64,000 nucleotides of DNA, from NCBI GenBank assembly GCA_030730365.1, contig JANQVJ010000056.1, positions 161,962 to 225,961 on the forward strand, given 5' to 3'. Positions 35,730-44,765 of this stretch are shown piece by piece (position 1 is the first letter of the stretch; each line of letters begins with the position of its first letter). The stretch is from Verrucomicrobiales bacterium. GTDB lineage: Bacteria > Verrucomicrobiota > Verrucomicrobiia > Verrucomicrobiales > DEV007. The position numbers and the translations under genes were made by a program. Below the pieces are notes generated by a model. It searched no databases. It saw only the letters and a list, made by a program, of their open reading frames with translations, and was not told the DNA's origin.

Positions 35730-36674
35730 TCAGACAAAACGAAGGAAGACCGGAGGCAATGGGGCTTCACACGTGATCGGATGTCCCTTGCGCGGATGCG
35801 TGAACGACAGGTGACGGGCGTGCAGCATGAGCCTATCCACCTTCACCTGCTGCTTTGAAATCTGGCTGTAGATGGGGTCTCCGAGGATGGAGCAGCGTAA
35901 CGACTCTTTGAGATGGACCCGGATCTGGTGAGTCCTCCCGGTATGGATGGTGCAGCGCACAAGCGCCCAGGTCCCGCTGCCATCGCGATTCACAACGTGA
36001 TAATCAGTCACGGCCTCCTTTCCCGCAGGTGCGGCGACGACAGCCATCTTCTGCCGGTTCACGGGATGTCGCCCGATGTGGTTGGAAATGGTTCCCTCGT
36101 CCGGCGAGGGAATGCCATCGGTAACGGCGAGGTATTCTTTCCCCGTTTCCCGACCGGAAAACTGGGCGACGAGCGACTGGTAGGCGAGATCGCTTTTCGC
36201 CGCGACGAGACAGCCCGAGGTGTCTTTGTCCAAACGATGCACGATGCCGGGTCTGTCGGCTCCGGCGAGGATGCTTAGCTGCCCACCGCAATGGTGCAGC
36301 AACGCATTAACGAGGGTGCCGTCGGGATTGCCCGAAGCGGGATGGACGACAAGCCCGTGCTGCTTGTCGACGACGATGACATCCTCGTCTTCGTAGAGAA
36401 CGGACAGGGCAATATCTTCGGGGAGCAGTTCGGCGGAAGCGGCGGCGGCAAAGGTAACCTCGATCTGATCGCCCGATGCGACGACGAGGCGCGGCTTTAC
36501 AGAACGCCCGTTTACCTTGACCATACCGTCTTTGACGAGATCCTTCAGGGTAGAGCGCGAGACTTCGAACCCATCGCGCTGCAATGCGCGAAAAAGGAAC
36601 TGATCAAGACGCACGCCGTGATCTCCGGCGAGGAGGCGGGGCGAGTAGATTCCGGGTTCGGGCTGTATCGGCAT
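35730..36674 (-). CDS. RluA/RluD family 23S rRNA pseudouridine synthase
   Basis: A protein of about 314 residues. An N-terminal S4 RNA-binding domain (VRLDQFLFRAL ... VSRSTLKDLVKDGMVKVNGR) is followed by a pseudouridine synthase domain with the catalytic HRLDKDTSGCL motif (invariant Asp) and GRTHQIRVHL. Domain order matches RluD, which modifies helix 69 of 23S rRNA, but RluC/RluA-like specificity cannot be excluded. The start is uncertain: ATG 36674 is chosen because it begins near the S4 domain; in-frame ATG 36692 and a start at 36755 would add a hydrophobic N-terminus. Confidence 0.87.
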   Translation of the reverse strand: MPIQPEPGIYSPRLLAGDHGVRLDQFLFRALQRDGFEVSRSTLKDLVKDGMVKVNGRSVKPRLVVASGDQIEVTFAAAASAELLPEDIALSVLYEDEDVIVVDKQHGLVVHPASGNPDGTLVNALLHHCGGQLSILAGADRPGIVHRLDKDTSGCLVAAKSDLAYQSLVAQFSGRETGKEYLAVTDGIPSPDEGTISNHIGRHPVNRQKMAVVAAPAGKEAVTDYHVVNRDGSGTWALVRCTIHTGRTHQIRVHLKESLRCSILGDPIYSQISKQQVKVDRLMLHARHLSFTHPRKGHPITCEAPLPPVFLRFV

Positions 36675-36827
36675 GATCTTACGGACCATAAGCCGGAAAA
36701 CAAAGAGACTCCAGCCCGCAACCAGTGCGTAAAGATAATTCCATGTCTTGACCAAGAAGCGCCGGACGTAGCCAGCAAAAAGCCCGCTCGGGGAAGATTT
36801 TCCCCGGAATACGATCGCGCGGCGCTC

Positions 36828-37535
36828 TCAGAGGTCTAACCCGGCGGCGCAGAGTTTCTGAAAGTCTTCCCACTCCAGCTTCAAGCTGCTGTCGGCTTCA
36901 CGAATGCGCTGCATCGTCACGGCAGCTACCTGCTCACGGGCAGCAGTAAGCAATCGGCTCACGCGGGTTTGATCACACTGCCACATTCGGGCAATAATAG
37001 CCTGGCTGACCCCGTGGAGATAGGAGAGTTTCATCATCAGGAGGACGTCGGGACCGAGCGAATCAAATGCCTCGCGAATGGCGCGCCCCATCAGCTCTGA
37101 GAGGTCGCTGTCAAGAAGCTCATCATCCGGGTTGACTCCTGCGACACGGTCGAATTGATCTCCGGAGCGATCATCGTCGTCGTAGGAAGGAAGTTCCCCT
37201 CGGAACTTGTCACGGCGCTTGAGGTCGAGCCAGCGGTTCCACGTGATGCGGATCATCCAGGTGGAAAGGGACGAGCGACCTTCAAACTTCTCGATGAGAG
37301 GGCGGGTCTGACCGTTTTTCCCCGCTCCGAAGCACTCGGCAATGATGTCGGCAACGAGGTCTTCAGCCTGAAGCCGGTCGACCGCGCGCGACATCAGAAC
37401 CCGCTCGAGCATAGGTCGATAGGTCTCCTGAAAATCCCGCACTGCCGCCACGTCGCCATTCACGGCACGATCAACAAGGTCGAGATCTTCCGCGTATCGC
37501 AGCGGTTTCACTTCAGATGTAGGGCCGCTCATCAT
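36828..37535 (-). CDS. Sigma-70 family RNA polymerase sigma factor (ECF-like)
   Basis: A 235-residue sigma factor with region 2 (RMLERVL ... EDLVADIIAECFGAG ... STWMIRITWNRWLDLKRRD, about 40-115) and region 4 (about 165-220, LGPDVLLMMKLSYLHGVSQAIIARMW followed by DQTRVSRLLTAAREQV). An acidic linker separates them. No anti-sigma gene is adjacent. The regulon is unknown. The helix-turn-helix of region 4 resembles sigma factors widespread in Planctomycetes and Verrucomicrobia. Confidence 0.85.
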   Translation of the reverse strand: MMSGPTSEVKPLRYAEDLDLVDRAVNGDVAAVRDFQETYRPMLERVLMSRAVDRLQAEDLVADIIAECFGAGKNGQTRPLIEKFEGRSSLSTWMIRITWNRWLDLKRRDKFRGELPSYDDDDRSGDQFDRVAGVNPDDELLDSDLSELMGRAIREAFDSLGPDVLLMMKLSYLHGVSQAIIARMWQCDQTRVSRLLTAAREQVAAVTMQRIREADSSLKLEWEDFQKLCAAGLDL

Positions 37536-37619
37536 CCACCTTTATCTAACAACAACGGACCAGATGATCAACTCTAAGTAATGATTTGTCGTTGCACCTG
37601 AATTCACGCCCCAAAGCCA

Positions 37620-38303
37620 TCAACTCCGCAGATCTTCGATCACTTCACCATCCTGCAGATGGATGCGGCGGTCCACTCGGTCGAGAAGCCGATCATCGTG
37701 AGTGGAAAAGACAAAAGCAGCCCCACGGTCCTGATTGATTTTCCTCATCAGGTCGATGATGAGATTGGCATTCCGCGTGTCGAGGTTGGCGGTTGGCTCA
37801 TCGGCGATGACGAGAGCGGGATCGGTCACGAGGGCACGGGCCACGGCGACCCGCTGCTGCTGCCCGCCGCTCATTTTTTGCGGGCGATGGTGCATGCGGT
37901 CACTCAGCTCGACTTCTTCGAGGAGCCTCTCGGCAAGACGCGAGGCCTCTTTCTTCCCTACCCCGCTGATCTGGAGTGGCAGCATTACGTTCTCGAGCGC
38001 CGTGAGCACGGGGATGAGGTTGAAGTTCTGAAAGACAAACCCTATCGAGGCATTCCGCAACTCGCTGCGACGAGCATCAGTCAGACCCGAGGCGACCTGC
38101 CCGCCGACGATAACTTCACCCGCGGTGGGGACATCGAGAAGACCTATAAGATTGCACAGGGTCGACTTCCCCGAGCCGGACGGACCCCAAACCGCGACAA
38201 ACTCGTGTTCCCCGATCTCGAGGCTGACTTCGCGAAGCGCGTCTACCTCGGTGTCGCCGAAGTGATAGGTTTTCCTGAGATTTAGGGTTTGGGCAACTTT
38301 CAT
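37620..38303 (-). CDS. ABC transporter ATP-binding protein (LolD/MacB type)
   Basis: A 227-residue ABC ATPase: Walker A GPSGSGKST (39-47), Q-loop FQNFNLIPV, signature MSGGQQQRVAVARAL, Walker B VIADEPTANLD and H-loop FSTHDD. The short form and ENVMLPL segment match MacB/LolD/FtsE-like ATPases working with a FtsX-type permease. No permease gene is adjacent, so the partner is elsewhere. It is divergent from the glycosyltransferase at 38365. Confidence 0.9.
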   Translation of the reverse strand: MKVAQTLNLRKTYHFGDTEVDALREVSLEIGEHEFVAVWGPSGSGKSTLCNLIGLLDVPTAGEVIVGGQVASGLTDARRSELRNASIGFVFQNFNLIPVLTALENVMLPLQISGVGKKEASRLAERLLEEVELSDRMHHRPQKMSGGQQQRVAVARALVTDPALVIADEPTANLDTRNANLIIDLMRKINQDRGAAFVFSTHDDRLLDRVDRRIHLQDGEVIEDLRS

Positions 38304-38364
38304 GGCGGGGGACTGCCGATATCACTTGCAGTCTATTCACCTAAGCTCAATTTGCACGGGTTAA

Positions 38365-40500
38365 ATGATGGAACGCATATTGTTGATCTTCTGGGGCATC
38401 TGGCTCCTGCTGATTCTGATCGCGGCCTTTCGTGTTTGCGGGTTCAACATCGCGACCCGTCGGCAGGAACGACGCTGGCAAAAAGGTTCCCGCCCTCTGC
38501 AGCCGGTTGCCCTGATCGTTGCGGTAAAAGGATTCGACCTCCAGACGACGCCCCGCTTTTTTGACTCGATTTTTGCGCAAAACTACCGCAACTACCGCGT
38601 CATCGTGACCTTTGAATCCTGGGACGATCCGGTCGCGGTATGGCTTTCCGAGCAACTCGAAGCAGGACCGTGCAATCCGGTGTGGAAGCATCCCGCAGCC
38701 GCCGACGGGCTCCGCAGTGTCACCCTCGTCTGCGCCGGCCTCGCCGAAGACGAAGGACAAAAAGTACACAATCAGATCGCGGCCTTCCGCGACCTCACCG
38801 GCGACGATGCCGTGATCGCCTTCGCCGATGCGGACATTGCCTGTGGTCGCGATTGGCTCGCCAGACTGGTCGCGCCGGTAAATCAGGGAACCCACCTGCT
38901 GTCGACGACGTATCGCTGGCTCGTTCCGAAGCGCCCGACCCTTCCCAACCACCTCGCTAGCGTCATCAATGCGTCTATCTCCACGCAGGGCGGCAATGAA
39001 CTGACAAACGTCCTCTGGGGCGGCTCCATGGCGATCGCCCGGCCGGTCTTTGATTCGCTCAACGTCCCCGCGCTTTTCGCGGGATCCCTCAACGACGACC
39101 TCCGCCTCTCCAAAGCGGCCCGAAAAGCGGGAAACCGCATCGCTTTTGTCCGTTCGCTCATCCTCCCCACAATGGTGGACTTCTCCTGGGGTGGATTTTT
39201 TGAGTTCGCGAAGCGCCAGTATACGCAGGTGAAGTTCTTCAGCCCGATCCTCTACATCGGAATCAACCTCGTCCTCGGCTTCTACGTCCTTGGCGCTCTC
39301 AGTATCGTGGCGGCAATGATTTACGGCTATTTCTACGCCTGGATCCCTGTCGCGGCGGCTTACGCCATCGACCAGTTCCGCGCGCTCGCCCGTCAACAGG
39401 TCTACCTCTCGCTTTTCCCCGAGAGCGGGATACGGCAAAAACTCTTTGCCGCCTCCTGGCTCGAGCACATGTTCACGCCCTTCTGGATCGGGTTGCACTG
39501 GCTCCTCCTCGCCACTACATGGACGCAGAATAAACTTACCTGGGCGGGGATACGTTACCGAATCCGGGCAGCCAATAAGACGCAGATCCTGAGTCGCTCC
39601 GCCTCCGTCGCAAAACTCCCCGCCGGTGCGCCTGGACTCGCCATGCTTAGTGCTCTGCACGATCGCAGGCGCGGCGGTTACAACGCGAGCGAAGCTATCG
39701 AAACCGCTCATCCTGGGCAAAGCGGAGTCAAGGAACCCGTCACCTCCGCGACTTGGAAAGTCCTCGCCGACAAGATTCCCCTTCTCTCTCCCGAGGCCCC
39801 ACTTACGAAGCCCCCCCTCGCAGGCCCTCGACACCCGGGAGGTCCGAGCGCCGTGATCCCGCTGAAAACGGCTCTCTACGACAGGTCCAGCCGACACCGT
39901 GAAGTCGCGAAAGCGTCGGATCGCGGGGCCATTTCCGCGATCGAATTCGCCCTCACAAAATCGCGGATTCAACCCTCTCCGAGATTCCCTGTCCGACCGC
40001 CCATGGAGAGAGGCGCGGTAATCCCAGCCAGACACCTTTGCCGTCATCCCTATTCCGGATACGGGATTACCACGGCCCTCTCCACCTCTGAGATCATCCT
40101 GACAAAGACCCGTCTCGAGGGTGCTCTCCTACCTGCAAAGCCCGGGCCTGCACCTTCCTCCGACGGCGTCATTCGGACCCGCACCGGGGCCGTTCTCGCG
40201 AAGACAAGGGTTCGTCCCGCCAAATCTTTCCCCGTTCCTGCAGTTCGAGCGACCTTGTCTTCATCACCACCCTCGGCGCCCCCCATCACACCGAAAGCTT
40301 CGGGAGCGACCTCTTCACTCCCGGTAGCGGGAAAATCTCCGTCCCGCGCGGCGGGGCGTGCCAACTCCGGCAGCGGAGCAAGTTGCTGGGTCGCTCCCGC
40401 GTCTCCCTCCCGATCCTCCCGCACCGCGCAGTCGAGTCGCGCCGCCGACAACCGTCCACCCGCCCGCCCGGTCAATCGCCGCCCCTCGGGACGTCCGTGA
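38365..40500 (+). CDS. Ceramide-glucosyltransferase-like GT (GT2/GT21) with long basic tail
   Basis: A 711-residue membrane glycosyltransferase. There is an N-terminal helix (4-26), a GT-A domain with VALIVAVKG, FADADIACG (the metal-binding DxD region) and NDDLRLSKAARKAG, the motif FAKRQYTQ in the position of (Q/R)xxRW, and C-terminal helices near 290-345 and 375-400. This part ends near residue 415. The remaining 295 residues are a low-complexity tail rich in Pro, Ser, Arg and Lys, with an L-[TA]-K-[ST]-R motif at 530-534, 579-583 and 611-615. The tail is not part of known GT21 enzymes. It may glycosylate a sphingolipid-like acceptor. Confidence 0.75.
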   Translation: MMERILLIFWGIWLLLILIAAFRVCGFNIATRRQERRWQKGSRPLQPVALIVAVKGFDLQTTPRFFDSIFAQNYRNYRVIVTFESWDDPVAVWLSEQLEAGPCNPVWKHPAAADGLRSVTLVCAGLAEDEGQKVHNQIAAFRDLTGDDAVIAFADADIACGRDWLARLVAPVNQGTHLLSTTYRWLVPKRPTLPNHLASVINASISTQGGNELTNVLWGGSMAIARPVFDSLNVPALFAGSLNDDLRLSKAARKAGNRIAFVRSLILPTMVDFSWGGFFEFAKRQYTQVKFFSPILYIGINLVLGFYVLGALSIVAAMIYGYFYAWIPVAAAYAIDQFRALARQQVYLSLFPESGIRQKLFAASWLEHMFTPFWIGLHWLLLATTWTQNKLTWAGIRYRIRAANKTQILSRSASVAKLPAGAPGLAMLSALHDRRRGGYNASEAIETAHPGQSGVKEPVTSATWKVLADKIPLLSPEAPLTKPPLAGPRHPGGPSAVIPLKTALYDRSSRHREVAKASDRGAISAIEFALTKSRIQPSPRFPVRPPMERGAVIPARHLCRHPYSGYGITTALSTSEIILTKTRLEGALLPAKPGPAPSSDGVIRTRTGAVLAKTRVRPAKSFPVPAVRATLSSSPPSAPPITPKASGATSSLPVAGKSPSRAAGRANSGSGASCWVAPASPSRSSRTAQSSRAADNRPPARPVNRRPSGRP

Positions 40501-40542
40501 CCAGTGTCGCAACGAACTACCCCCCTCGTTTCCTCTACCGCC

Positions 40543-40896
40543 ATGCCTGAAGAAGACTTTTGTTTCATCGACCGCTGTGCCCTTGTCGTTCGCCCCACCT
40601 GGAAATTTGTCGAGTGGATCACCAAACTCGATCCCGAACCGATCGAGAACGAATCTTCGATCCTGATCAATACGGTTTACCTCGTGGAGGTCGTCGACAG
40701 CATGGATGTCCTCGGAACAGCCGCCCTGCTCGATGCCCATTTCCCCAGTATTGCGGCCAATGAATTCGAAGCCTGGTGGACAGATCCCAAAGATTGGCCC
40801 GCGATCCGGAGCGTCAATGAATTCTTCCAATATTTCGAGGTGATCGCCTCTGACTCCGTCGTCGATCTGCTCGCGGATGAGAACTACGACAACTGA
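40543..40896 (+). CDS. Small acidic protein of unknown function
   Basis: A 117-residue acidic cytosolic protein starting MPEEDFCFIDRCALVV. It contains several aromatic residues (FVEWITKLDPEPIE, FEAWWTDPKDWPAI) and no recognised domain. ATG 40543 is preferred to GTG 40504. It follows the glycosyltransferase after 42 bp in the same direction. Confidence 0.6.
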   Translation: MPEEDFCFIDRCALVVRPTWKFVEWITKLDPEPIENESSILINTVYLVEVVDSMDVLGTAALLDAHFPSIAANEFEAWWTDPKDWPAIRSVNEFFQYFEVIASDSVVDLLADENYDN

Positions 40897-41325
40897 ACGG
40901 CCCGTTGCATGGCTGGCCTTAGCTGACCGGGATCGTCGGCCATCTCTGGATCGAACTTATCGCGATGAGGCATGCCCGGCTGGAGAAAAATTCGACCGGG
41001 CATCTCGCGGAAAAACGAGCGAAGGCGCGGAGAAATACAGCGAACGGTAGTTCGCACCCCCTCTCGCCAGCGGATTTCCTCATTAGCACGACCCGGATCC
41101 CGCCGTAGCCCGAACTTCTCATTTCCCTTCGCTACGGGACGCCGCAAGGACGCGTCCCCGCGAGGGGCGGACCGGATTTCCCGCCGGGATGGGAAGTTCG
41201 GGCTAAACCTCCGACGTGGTTGTCGGAGTGGACAGGGAAGTAACTGGCGGTGCATCTTTCGCGGAATTCCCGTTTCCCAAATCCTCATTGGAGGCAATAC
41301 TGACGGTATCTATTCCTGACGATCC
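40897..41325. other. Intergenic region carrying a MITE-like palindrome
   Basis: A 429-bp gap. No gene is supported; the open frame on the reverse strand at 40884-41297 runs through the palindrome and is Arg-rich without domains. The main content is the element at 41106-41205. Confidence 0.6.
41106..41205. mobile_element. 100-bp MITE/REP-like palindromic element, family B
   Basis: Perfect 13-bp terminal inverted repeats (TAGCCCGAACTTC at 41106-41118 and its complement at 41193-41205) flank the family B core (GGGACGCcgcaaggacGCGTCCC). A related copy without clear terminal repeats is at 35538-35587. No transposase gene is in the window, so mobilisation would be in trans. Confidence 0.6.
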
Positions 41326-42354
41326 GTGAACATCAATCTCAAGCGCAAGAAGTTCTATCCTGTGAGCAGGGGGTTGAATGCGTATCTCAGCCACTATCAA
41401 CGTTCCCTTGAAATCCCGCCGCTCTACGAGGAGTTGCACCGTTTCTCTCAGCTCTATCCCCTCTTCGACCGGGATGGAAGTGATACCCTCTGGAAAACCG
41501 CCTTTTACGATCCGGCGATCCGTGCCGAGTTGGGAGCGAAGCTCATCCAGATCTATTCGCTTCTCAAAACGAATGACTTCCGCTCCCGTGAGCACCTCAT
41601 CCTCGACAGGGTCGACTTCTGCGATTTCGGGAATTCGCGGCCTTTCCGGATCCGGATCGTGAACCAGTTCAACGACAACTACGACCACTTCTACGTGAAG
41701 ATCGCCGATTCTTCGCGCATTTACGGCCTCGAACTCGAACACGTCCTCTCCCCGAACCGGATCAACTATCTCGTCAACGGGAACACTCTCATTGAAGAGC
41801 ACATCGCCGGAGTGCCGGGCGACACCTTCATCCGCGAATACTTCGAACGTCCCGAGACAAATCCGGTAAGGGTTGCCAAGGAGTTCGTGAAGTTCAATGA
41901 ACGCAGCTTCGTGCGACTCCTCGGGGACATGCGCAGTTATAACTATGTCGTCGACATCACGCCCGATTTCGAGGACGCGCAATACCGGGTGCGGGCTATC
42001 GACTTCGATCAGCAAAGCTACGAGGGCAACAAGGAAATGTATCTGCCCCAGACCTTTCTCGAAAACGCGATGGTCGTAGCTCTGTGCACCACCAAACTAA
42101 ACTACCAGACGATGCGACAGTATCAGGACGAGGAGCGCACCCTCATCGAGCGTCGGTGTCAGATCGCACACATTCGCCTCGACGACCTTTGGAAGGCCAT
42201 GTGCCCCGACGAAATCGCTCCGGAAGACCATGTCCTCATCCTCCGCGACGGACTCAACGGCTACCACGAGACGACCGCCTTTTCCGGGTGCGAAACGATG
42301 GGCCAGCTCGTGAGGATGAATCTTGACGTGTCGCTCGCCAAAACAAATACCTGA
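41326..42354 (+). CDS. Putative kinase-fold protein (APH/protein-kinase-like)
   Basis: A 342-residue cytosolic protein of no recognised named family. Kinase-like landmarks appear in the right order: Lys125 in FYVKIADSS, Glu137 in LELEHVL, a hinge-like NTLIEEHIAGVPGD (153-166), a catalytic-loop-like LGDMRSYNYVVD (199-210, Asp201 and Asn206) and a DFD-like AIDFDQQSYEG (225-235). There is no glycine-rich loop that is obvious by eye. It is coupled to the methyltransferase (TGATG). A small-molecule or protein kinase role is inference. Confidence 0.6.
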   Translation: MNINLKRKKFYPVSRGLNAYLSHYQRSLEIPPLYEELHRFSQLYPLFDRDGSDTLWKTAFYDPAIRAELGAKLIQIYSLLKTNDFRSREHLILDRVDFCDFGNSRPFRIRIVNQFNDNYDHFYVKIADSSRIYGLELEHVLSPNRINYLVNGNTLIEEHIAGVPGDTFIREYFERPETNPVRVAKEFVKFNERSFVRLLGDMRSYNYVVDITPDFEDAQYRVRAIDFDQQSYEGNKEMYLPQTFLENAMVVALCTTKLNYQTMRQYQDEERTLIERRCQIAHIRLDDLWKAMCPDEIAPEDHVLILRDGLNGYHETTAFSGCETMGQLVRMNLDVSLAKTNT

Positions 42355-42932
42355 TGTCCCACCAAGCCCAGTTCCTCAAAGCGTTCTTTCGCAACTCCGG
42401 ACAGATAGGCGCGATCGCCCCGAGTTCCGAAGCCCTTGCCGGCCTCATGACCGACTGGCTCGACTGGGACTCGCTCGGCTGTGTCGTCGAATACGGTCCC
42501 GGCACCGGTGTCTTCACCGAGGCGGTGGCGAAACGTCTCCGCGGTGAGACCCGATTTTTTGCCGTGGAGCGCGACCCCCAACTAGCCGCGATCTGTCGCA
42601 ACCGTTGCCCCGGGGTCGAGGTGCTCGAGGACTGCGTCAGCCGGGTTCCCGATCTCTGTCGCGAACGCGGCATCGAACAGATCGACGCGATCATCTGCGG
42701 CCTGCCCTGGGCCGCCTTCTCCCCCGACCTGCAGGATCGACTCCTCGCAGCCATGTTTGAGGTGCTGCCCCCGGGCGGGAAATTCGCCACCTTTGCCTAC
42801 TGGCAGGGACTCGCCCTCCCCGCCGGTCAGCGCTTTCGAAAATTCCTGAAATCAAACTTCTCCACGGTGACGCAGAGCCCCACCGCCTGGCGGAACCTGC
42901 CGCCGGCTTTCGTCTACCATTGCGAGCGATGA
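42354..42932 (+). CDS. Class I SAM methyltransferase (phospholipid N-methyltransferase-like)
   Basis: A 192-residue protein with SAM motif I VVEYGPGTGVFTEAV (about 43-57), an acidic motif II (AVERD) and the post-motif CGLPWAAFSPDLQDR (about 113-127) in place of NPPY. This pattern, with the N-terminal FLKAFFRNSGQIGAIAPSS, is that of PmtA/rRNA-dimethylase-like phospholipid methyltransferases. It overlaps the kinase-like gene by 1 bp and is convergent with the isomerase-like gene. Confidence 0.8.
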   Translation: MSHQAQFLKAFFRNSGQIGAIAPSSEALAGLMTDWLDWDSLGCVVEYGPGTGVFTEAVAKRLRGETRFFAVERDPQLAAICRNRCPGVEVLEDCVSRVPDLCRERGIEQIDAIICGLPWAAFSPDLQDRLLAAMFEVLPPGGKFATFAYWQGLALPAGQRFRKFLKSNFSTVTQSPTAWRNLPPAFVYHCER

Positions 42933-42950
42933 GCGAAGGCTGACCCGAAC

Positions 42951-43913
42951 TCAGGAAGCTGCCGCCACCGCCGCCTTCATCTTCTCGAGCCCCACTTTGG
43001 CGCACTCCAGCGCCGGCATGGCCCAGTAGGTCGGGTTAAAAAGCTCGAGCGAGAGAACCGGATAGGCCCCCACCGCCTCGAAGTTTTTGAGGATCTGTGT
43101 GAGCGGGGCAATACCGTCCCCGGGGAAAACGCGGTCGGCGTCCTTGATCGTTTCCACCGGTGGATCGGCGGGGTAATCGTTCATGTGATAGGTCTGCAAG
43201 GCCTGCGGACCCATCAGGAGAATGGACTCAAAAGCTGACCCGCCTTTGTAGGTGTGATAGACATCGCCGAGGAAGCAGGCCTTCGCATGGCCCGAGCGGA
43301 TCGCCACGTAAAGGGCTTTTTCGACGGTGCCGATTGTCGGATTACCGCCCCACATTTCCACCTGTGGCACGATGCCCATTTCGTCGCCGAGTTCGAGAAG
43401 AGCCCGGTAGCGCTCCGCTGCATCGTCGAGAGAGACCACTTCGCCACCCGCTACCCCGGCAGGGGGCGCGGCAATACGCCTACCACCGAGACGGGCAATC
43501 ATGTCCATGTCGCGCTTTGCCTCCTCGAGGCCAGCGGCCCGCTCCGTCGGGTCGTTCACGATCCACTTGGCAAACCCGATCGCACTCTCGACAGTGAGTC
43601 CGTGGTCATCGATACGCTTTTTCAAATCATCGAGGGAGCCGCCTGCGGAGACATATTCATTCAGTTTGCGGAACCAGGGTTCGATGCACTCGTAGCCGGC
43701 CTTGCCGGCGACTTCGATCTCCTCTGCGGCACTCAGTTCCTGACCGCGAATCGTGGACATGTTCAGACCGAAGCGGAAACGCTTCGGCTTCTCCTCAGCG
43801 GCCGAAACTGACGCAATGCCACCCAGGCCTGCCGTTACGGCACCAAGGGCGAGACCGGAGCCGGTCAAAAAAGAGCGACGATCGGGACTGGCGGAAGTAG
43901 AAAGCTCGGACAT
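42951..43913 (-). CDS. Tat-exported TIM-barrel sugar isomerase/epimerase-like protein
   Basis: A 320-residue protein with a twin-arginine signal (RRSFLTGSGLALGAV, 12-26), then an AP-endonuclease-2-type TIM barrel (FRFGLNMSTIRG, GYECIEPWF, VEMWGGNPTIG, CFLGDVYHTYKGG, HMNDYPADPP and SLELFNPTYW) whose Glu/Asp/His residues would bind a divalent metal. Relatives are hydroxypyruvate isomerase or xylose isomerase-like proteins, often numerous in PVC bacteria. Substrate unknown. Confidence 0.82.
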   Translation of the reverse strand: MSELSTSASPDRRSFLTGSGLALGAVTAGLGGIASVSAAEEKPKRFRFGLNMSTIRGQELSAAEEIEVAGKAGYECIEPWFRKLNEYVSAGGSLDDLKKRIDDHGLTVESAIGFAKWIVNDPTERAAGLEEAKRDMDMIARLGGRRIAAPPAGVAGGEVVSLDDAAERYRALLELGDEMGIVPQVEMWGGNPTIGTVEKALYVAIRSGHAKACFLGDVYHTYKGGSAFESILLMGPQALQTYHMNDYPADPPVETIKDADRVFPGDGIAPLTQILKNFEAVGAYPVLSLELFNPTYWAMPALECAKVGLEKMKAAVAAAS

Positions 43914-44016
43914 GCCTGATTTCTGCCATCTTCCAGCGGGGTAAGCAACTGTCTTCCTATCACTTCATTCCGTTTCCCCGCAGTCTCCCGAAGAACGATT
44001 TCCGGCTGAAAGGGTA

Positions 44017-44043
44017 GGAAAATCGGCTAATCGCTAATTTTCC
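44017..44043. promoter_or_regulatory. Inverted repeat in divergent promoter region
   Basis: GGAAAAT and ATTTTCC are separated by 13 bp containing two near-copies of sgctaat. It lies between the divergent isomerase-like and thioredoxin genes; a regulator binding site is possible. Confidence 0.35.
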
Positions 44044-44115
44044 GACCTTATTCCGCGTAACAGATGCAAGATCGGGTAATTCATTTCGTCTTATCCACCG
44101 AACCCCTTGTCAGCC

Positions 44116-44646
44116 ATGATCAGATCACTCTTCCTTACCGCGATCATCGTGCTCAGCGCTGCCGTTCCGCTGCTGCCCTCGTCACTCCCGGCCGATGAAG
44201 CCTCGGTAACAAATCTGCTCCCGGCGTTGCTCCACGATGCGACGGGTAAGGAAATCGATGCGGCAAGTCTCAAGGGTAAACACATCGGTCTCTATTTCTC
44301 CGCACACTGGTGCCCTCCCTGCCGCGCCTTTACCCCAAGCCTGGTGAAGTTCCGTGATGCAAACACGGAAAAGGATTTCGAGATTGTCTTTGTCAGCCTC
44401 GACAAATCACAGGGTGACAAAAACAAATACATCAAGCAAATGGACATGAAGTGGCCTTCCATCCCGGGCGCCAGTTCGAAGACCGCCGACTCCCTCGCGC
44501 AGCAATTTGAAATCAGCAGCATCCCCGCACTCATCATTCTCGCCCCCGACGGCTCGGTGATCACACCGAATGGTCGCGAAGACGTCATGATGTCTTCCGA
44601 GACCGCCCTCTCCAAATGGAAAGTGAAAGCGAAAGATCCCTCCTAA
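44116..44646 (+). CDS. Secreted thioredoxin-like (nucleoredoxin/TlpA-type) protein
   Basis: A 176-residue protein with a signal peptide (1-26) and a thioredoxin fold with the active site HWCPPCRAFTP (Cys66, Cys69) and the cis-Pro motif ISSIPALIIL. The insert KYIKQMDMKWPSIPG is typical of nucleoredoxin/tryparedoxin-like proteins common in Verrucomicrobia. It acts in the periplasm. ATG 44116 is chosen over an in-frame TTG at 44107. Confidence 0.87.
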   Translation: MIRSLFLTAIIVLSAAVPLLPSSLPADEASVTNLLPALLHDATGKEIDAASLKGKHIGLYFSAHWCPPCRAFTPSLVKFRDANTEKDFEIVFVSLDKSQGDKNKYIKQMDMKWPSIPGASSKTADSLAQQFEISSIPALIILAPDGSVITPNGREDVMMSSETALSKWKVKAKDPS

Positions 44647-44765
44647 CCCTACCCGATCCTCCCGGAGGCGACGCCACCACCCCGGCGTCAGACTCAGGAA
44701 TCGCGGAAGTCACTCCCGCCAGCGAAACCGTTTCATCGAACGGAATAGAAGACGAAGGCTCCCTG

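Noticed and set aside
38347-40047. 566-codon reverse-strand open frame
   Set aside because: It mirrors the glycosyltransferase; composition is charged and low-complexity without any motif.
40884-41297. 137-codon reverse-strand frame through the MITE-like element
   Set aside because: Runs through a palindromic repeat and has no domain.
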